A stretch of 24,751 nucleotides of DNA from an uncultured bacterium (GTDB taxonomy: Bacteria > Bacillota > Clostridia > Lachnospirales > Lachnospiraceae), in assembly GCA_905214855.1 (NCBI GenBank), contig CAJMNU010000013.1, forward strand, positions 1 through 24,751. Direction: 5' to 3'. The first letter of the stretch is position 1. Every line of letters begins with the position of its first letter. The position numbers and the translations under genes were made by a program. The notes below the pieces were generated by a model, which ran no database searches, was not told the DNA's origin, and saw nothing but the letters and a program-made list of their open reading frames with translations. Of the stretch, positions 22,676 through 24,751 are shown in pieces.

Positions 22676-23524
22676 ATGAAGAAACGACTGGATGTATTGC
22701 TGGTGGAACATGGATATGCACCATCCAGAGAAAAAGCGAAAGCGATTATTATGTCCGGCATTGTATATGTAGATGGACAAAAAGAGGATAAAGCAGGGAC
22801 TTCTTTTGAAGAAACTGTGACATTGGAAGTGCGTGGACATACTTTAAAATATGTCAGCCGTGGAGGATTGAAATTGGAAAAAGCCATGAAGCATTTTGAT
22901 GTAGTGCTTGAAGGAAAGGTTTGTATGGATGTGGGAGCATCCACTGGAGGTTTCACAGATTGTATGCTCCAGAATGGAGCAGTGAAAGTGTATTCTGTGG
23001 ATGTTGGACATGGACAGCTGGATTGGAAGCTGCGTAATGATCCGAGAGTGGTATGCATGGAAAAGACGAACATCCGATATGTGACTTTGGAAGATATTCA
23101 AGAGCCAGTAGAATTTGCTTCCATTGATGTTTCCTTTATTTCTCTGACAAAAGTTCTTGGTCCTGTAAGAGAACTTTTGACACCGGATGGAGAGATTGTC
23201 TGCCTGATCAAGCCACAGTTTGAGGCTGGAAGAGAAAAGGTAGGAAAAAAGGGTGTTGTAAGGGAAAAAAGTGTACATTTAGAGGTGATCCGTATGGTAA
23301 TGCAGTATGCATCATCGATCGGATTTGAGATTAAAAATTTGGAATTTTCTCCTATCAAAGGACCAGAAGGAAATATTGAATATCTGCTTCATCTTAAAAA
23401 ACAACCAGATTGGTCAGGTGAGGAAGAAGAAAAAACAGAGCAGAAAATCGGAGAACTTCCTGTTTTTTGTGTAAATGAAAAGGAAGTTGTGGAAGAAGCA
23501 CACAAAACACTGTCGGGGATGTGA
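22676..23524 (+). CDS. tlyA: TlyA-family rRNA 2'-O-methyltransferase
   Basis: Predicted cytidine 2'-O-methyltransferase of ribosomal RNA; older annotations call it hemolysin A. The 282-residue protein has an N-terminal S4 RNA-binding domain (about 1-62, RLDVLLVEHGYAPSREKAKAIIMSG). The linker SRGGLKLEKA leads into an FtsJ-type Rossmann domain with SAM motif DVGASTGGFTDCML (85-98) and the family run ASIDVSFISLTKVL. An acidic extension near 252-262 and a tail to 282 are longer than usual. AAAGGAGAG precedes ATG 22676. Its place between dxs and nadK-argR is the common one in Clostridia. The stop codon is within three bases of the nadK start. Confidence 0.93.
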   Translation: MKKRLDVLLVEHGYAPSREKAKAIIMSGIVYVDGQKEDKAGTSFEETVTLEVRGHTLKYVSRGGLKLEKAMKHFDVVLEGKVCMDVGASTGGFTDCMLQNGAVKVYSVDVGHGQLDWKLRNDPRVVCMEKTNIRYVTLEDIQEPVEFASIDVSFISLTKVLGPVRELLTPDGEIVCLIKPQFEAGREKVGKKGVVREKSVHLEVIRMVMQYASSIGFEIKNLEFSPIKGPEGNIEYLLHLKKQPDWSGEEEEKTEQKIGELPVFCVNEKEVVEEAHKTLSGM

Positions 23525-23526
23525 GA

Positions 23527-24399
23527 ATGAAACATTTTTTTTTGGTAGCAAATCAGAGCAAACAAAATACAGAGACAGTTGCAAAGCAAATTGTGGCATA
23601 TTTAAAAGAGAGAGATGCAATCTGCACCATGTCCCCTGTGGATGCCCATAAAGAAGAGGGAATCTATAAATATACAGATGCACGGATGATACCAGATGAT
23701 ACAGAAGCAGTGATCGTTCTTGGCGGAGATGGAACACTAATTCAGGCAGCAAGAGATCTAGCTCATAAGAATCTGCCGCTTTTGGGAATCAATATGGGGA
23801 CTTTAGGGTACTTGACTCAGGGTGGCATAGAAGAGATACCACAGATTTTAGATGCACTTTTGCAGGATAGATGTTGGACAGAAAATCGGATGCTCCTCAG
23901 TGGACGGGCACACTGTTTTTTGGATGATGGAACAGAGAAAAGCTATGAAGACATTGCTTTTAATGATATTGTCATCACAAGAAGAGGATCTTTGCGTATG
24001 CTGCGTTTTCAGCTTTTGGTCAATGGTGAGCTTTTGAGTGATTACAATGCAGATGGTATGATCATAGCAACTCCGACAGGTTCGACGGCATATAACCTTT
24101 CTGCCGGAGGACCAATTGTAGATCCTAAGGCAGAGATGATCCTGCTGACTCCGATCTGTGCACATACATTAAATTCCAGAAGTATTGTTTTGTCTGCATC
24201 AGATCAGGTACAGATTCGGATGAAAGGGCAGGAAAAAATGAAACAATCTGTTATTTTTGATGGAGATACGGAAATTTTATTGAATCCCGGAGATTTTATC
24301 GAGGTGAAAAGAGCAGATGCGATAGCTAAAATTATAAAACTAAAGAGAAGCAGCTTTGTAGAGCGGTTGAGGGAAAAGTTATCTTATCCGGTCACATAG
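23527..24399 (+). CDS. nadK: NAD kinase
   Basis: Phosphorylates NAD to NADP with ATP or polyphosphate. The 290-residue protein has GGDGT (66-70), the NMGTLGYLT segment (89-97) and an NE/D-type motif FNDIVITR (145-152). ATPTGSTAYNLSAGGPIV (181-198) follows, then the FDGD region near the C terminus. All catalytic and nucleotide-binding motifs are present. ATG 23527 lies two bases after the tlyA stop, with GGGGATGTGAG upstream; GTG 23521 would overlap the stop by four bases and is also possible (292 residues). argR follows after 23 bases. Confidence 0.95.
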   Translation: MKHFFLVANQSKQNTETVAKQIVAYLKERDAICTMSPVDAHKEEGIYKYTDARMIPDDTEAVIVLGGDGTLIQAARDLAHKNLPLLGINMGTLGYLTQGGIEEIPQILDALLQDRCWTENRMLLSGRAHCFLDDGTEKSYEDIAFNDIVITRRGSLRMLRFQLLVNGELLSDYNADGMIIATPTGSTAYNLSAGGPIVDPKAEMILLTPICAHTLNSRSIVLSASDQVQIRMKGQEKMKQSVIFDGDTEILLNPGDFIEVKRADAIAKIIKLKRSSFVERLREKLSYPVT

Positions 24400-24422
24400 G
24401 CAGCACAGAAAAGGAGCGAGAT

Positions 24423-24751
24423 ATGAAGCTGGAGAGGCATACTAAAATCGTAGAATTGATTCGGAACTATGATATTGAGACGCAGGAAGAACTGGCAGAC
24501 AGGCTGGCAGAAGCAGGATTTAAGGGGACTCAGGCGACTGTTTCCAGAGATATACGTGAGCTGAAATTGACAAAAGTAGCCGGAAATAATGGAAGACAAC
24601 ATTATGCGATCATGCAGAGTCATGCAAACTTTAGTGATAAACATCTCAGAATTTTGAGGGATGGGCTGTTGTCTATGGATCAGGCACAGAATATTCTTGT
24701 TGTGAAAACTTCTGCCGGTATGGCGATGGCGGTAGCTGCTGCCTTGGATGG
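24423..24751 (+). CDS. argR: Arginine repressor ArgR (5' part)
   Basis: Arginine-responsive regulator of arginine synthesis and breakdown, here cut by the window edge after about 109 codons. The N-terminal winged helix (about 1-65) includes IETQEELADRLAEAGF and the recognition region TQATVSRDIRELKLTK. The start of the hexamer-forming, arginine-binding domain follows (ILVVKTSAGMAMAVAAALDG). AAAAGGAG is placed correctly before ATG 24423. The order nadK-argR, normally followed by recN, is typical for Firmicutes. I used the sequence directly for this open-ended frame. Confidence 0.95.
   Translation, partial: MKLERHTKIVELIRNYDIETQEELADRLAEAGFKGTQATVSRDIRELKLTKVAGNNGRQHYAIMQSHANFSDKHLRILRDGLLSMDQAQNILVVKTSAGMAMAVAAALD

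Overview
The window looks like a chromosomal segment of an endospore-forming, low-to-mid G+C Firmicute of the Clostridia, most likely a gut Lachnospiraceae. This rests on the purine-rich Shine-Dalgarno sites, a complete spoIIIA sporulation operon, a PdaA-type spore-cortex deacetylase, a pectin-degrading enzyme, and the gene order nusB-xseA-xseB-ispA-dxs-tlyA-nadK-argR. Genus-level placement is inference. There is no CRISPR array, insertion sequence, prophage or rRNA, and almost every base belongs to a gene or a short leader. The longest stretches between genes are about 230-260 bases, and each is described below.

Layout. (1) 1-111: the 3' end of tRNA-Lys(TTT) and its terminator. (2) 174-1974: a promoter and a cytoplasmic SGNH-esterase/pectin-methylesterase fusion. 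(3) 1994-4424: a structured leader with a small ORF, then fchA, folD and a YheO-type regulator, closed by a terminator. FolD lacks the residues needed for cyclohydrolase activity and FchA next door can supply it. (4) 4605-7630: individually regulated genes, namely a YdcZ-type transporter, comEA with a buried ribosome-binding site, an orphan OmpR-type response regulator, a GNAT acetyltransferase and rlmH. (5) 7693-10688: an HxxxD acyltransferase fused to a six-helix membrane domain, followed by an HSL-family hydrolase and a strong terminator. This pair is the least understood part of the window. (6) 10724-17041: pdaA (minus strand) diverging from spoIIIAA-AH. (7) 17074-17577: an extended -10 promoter, an Asp23-family gene and a terminator. 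(8) 17578-24751: a structured non-coding stretch, then nusB, xseA, xseB, ispA, dxs, tlyA, nadK and the start of argR, nearly all tightly spaced or overlapping.

How the genes work together. fchA and folD interconvert one-carbon tetrahydrofolates. SpoIIIAA-AH build the mother-cell half of the channel to the forespore, and PdaA later modifies cortex peptidoglycan. ispA and dxs make isoprenoid precursors. xseA/xseB form exonuclease VII. nusB, tlyA and rlmH serve rRNA synthesis and modification.

I did not find an obviously new multi-gene system. The best leads are the structured fchA leader with its overlapping small ORF, the acyltransferase-membrane fusion with its paired hydrolase, the structured stretch with a boxA-like element before nusB, and the sequestered comEA ribosome-binding site.
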